Assembly: GCA_023383015.1 (NCBI GenBank)
Contig: JAHDXW010000002.1
Coordinates: 62,001-126,000, forward strand
Source: Paracoccaceae bacterium
GTDB taxonomy: Bacteria; Pseudomonadota; Alphaproteobacteria; Rhodobacterales; Rhodobacteraceae
Direction of reading: 5' to 3'
DNA: 64,000 bases
Under the pieces are notes generated by a model, which ran no database searches, was not told the DNA's origin, and worked only from the letters and a program-made list of their open reading frames with translations. Position numbers and translations under genes: made by a program. Shown one piece after another: positions 63,103 to 64,000 of the stretch (position 1 is its first letter; each line of letters starts with the position of its first letter).

Positions 63103-63137
63103 GCCCCGTCGCTGGCAGGGGGCCGCCTGCGCCCCGG

Positions 63138-64000
63138 TCAGGCGTTGAACAGGAAGTGCAGAACGTCGCCGTCCTGCACCTCATAGGTCTTGCCCTCAAG
63201 GCGCAGCTTGCCCGCGGCGCGGGCGCCGGCCTCGCCGCCGTGGGCGACGTAATCGGCATAGGCGATGGTCTCGGCACGGATGAATCCGCGCTCGAAATCG
63301 CCATGGATGACGCCCGCCGCCTGGGGGGCCAGCGTCCCGGAAGGGATGGTCCAGGCGCGCGCCTCCTTCGGGCCGGCGGTGAAATAGGTGATCAGCCCGA
63401 GCAACCGGTGGCCGGCGCGGATCAGCCGGTCGAGCCCTGCCTCCTCGAGGCCGAGCGCGGCGAGGAACTCCGCCGCCTCCACCGGTGCAAGCTGGGCGAT
63501 CTCCTCCTCGATGCGGGCCGAGATGACGACATGCGCCGCCCCCTCGGACGCGGCATGTTCGGCCACCCGCGCCGTGAACGCATTGCCCGAGCCGGCGGCG
63601 GCCTCCTCGACATTGCAGACGAACAGCACCGGTTTGGCGGTCAGAAGCTGCAGTTGCTCCCAGGCGCGGCGGTCGTCGGCCGCGATGGCAAGGCTGCGGG
63701 CGGGGCGGCCGGCATCCAGCGCCGCCTCGGCGGCCGCGAGCAGCCGGTCCTGCTGGGCCGCCTCCCGGTCGCCACCCTTCAGCTTGCGGACGAGATTGGC
63801 GCGCCGGCGGCCGACACTCTCGAGATCGGCGAGCATCAGCTCGGTGTCGATCGTCGCGATGTCGGCGATCGGGTCGATGCGCCCCTCGACATGGGTGATG
63901 TCGCCGTCCTCGAAGCAGCGCACCACATGGGCGATGGCGTCGACCTCGCGGATGTTGGCGAGGAACTGGTTGCCGAGCCCCTCGCCCTTCGAGGCCCCGC
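63138..64000 (-). CDS. ychF: GTPase/ATPase YchF (partial, N-terminus beyond window)
   Basis: The C-terminal 287 residues of YchF, an OBG-family nucleotidase that prefers ATP and binds ribosomes; it is linked to translation and oxidative-stress control. The visible frame runs in from the right edge with ASKGEGLGNQFLANIREVDA, then the coiled coil (IDTELMLADLESVGRRRANL) and the TGS domain, with FFTAGPKEARAWTI and the end GDVLHFLFNA. The Walker A loop lies outside. No operon partner is visible. Confidence 0.95.
   Translation of the reverse strand, partial: GASKGEGLGNQFLANIREVDAIAHVVRCFEDGDITHVEGRIDPIADIATIDTELMLADLESVGRRRANLVRKLKGGDREAAQQDRLLAAAEAALDAGRPARSLAIAADDRRAWEQLQLLTAKPVLFVCNVEEAAAGSGNAFTARVAEHAASEGAAHVVISARIEEEIAQLAPVEAAEFLAALGLEEAGLDRLIRAGHRLLGLITYFTAGPKEARAWTIPSGTLAPQAAGVIHGDFERGFIRAETIAYADYVAHGGEAGARAAGKLRLEGKTYEVQDGDVLHFLFNA

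Overview
The window is very GC-rich DNA with dense, short-spaced and often overlapping genes, and it looks like the chromosome of an alphaproteobacterium. I infer a high-GC member of the Rhodobacterales (Rhodobacteraceae sensu lato). The inference rests on neighbourhoods such as DUF2497 protein - TolC - protein-isoaspartate methyltransferase, YbjN - ProC - UbiK - Lgt - COG1565 methyltransferase - PgeF, and a small DUF6280-type protein. I see no insertion sequence, prophage, CRISPR array, rRNA or tRNA. No gene-free stretch exceeds 300 bases; the longest, 25255-25543, holds GC-rich dyads.

Layout. 1-5273: a cut aminotransferase, a lone molybdopterin subunit of the xanthine/aldehyde dehydrogenase family, and an ornithine-decarboxylase-like enzyme divergent from an Lrp/AsnC regulator, with a perfect 21-bp dyad between the last two. 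5341-12398: housekeeping and envelope genes (phosphatase, MsbA-like exporter, YgfZ, DUF6280, DUF2497, TolC, Pcm). 12472-17802: pstS-pstC-pstA-pstB-phoU on the minus strand, behind a good Pho box. 17973-25254: a CAP-domain lipoprotein, a hydroxyacid dehydrogenase, a CsaA-like protein, ProC, YbjN, UbiK, Lgt, a COG1565 methyltransferase, PgeF and a small unknown protein.

25544-35425 is a catabolic island of unknown substrate. A DUF3830 protein, a TRAP transporter (DctM-DctQ-DctP), a MaoC-like hydratase and a DapA-family lyase face a tautomerase, an acyl-CoA dehydrogenase, a CoA-transferase, a second DapA-family lyase and a GntR regulator. A palindrome lies in the divergent promoter.

35447-50652 is a second accessory region. 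A minus-strand operon encodes a VOC protein, a gamma-glutamyltransferase-family enzyme, an arginine-deiminase/DDAH-fold hydrolase and a complete peptide-type ABC importer. Two paralogous GntR/FCD regulators sit convergently in the middle. The plus-strand operon encodes a two-subunit 2-oxoacid dehydrogenase E1 without an E2, an SDR, and an AtzG/AtzE/AtzH-like (HpxX/HpxY/HpxZ-like) amidase set. Both divergent promoters carry the word GTATCCAAT. This paired system is the best candidate for something undescribed.

50695-63102 is a nearly complete myo-inositol catabolic locus. It has an RpiR-type regulator, an epimerase-like protein, an ABC importer, an IolC-aldolase fusion, IolD, IolE, IolB and two Gfo/Idh/MocA dehydrogenases including IolG. 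It should take inositol to a triose phosphate and malonate semialdehyde; the IolA step is not in the window. The right edge cuts ychF.
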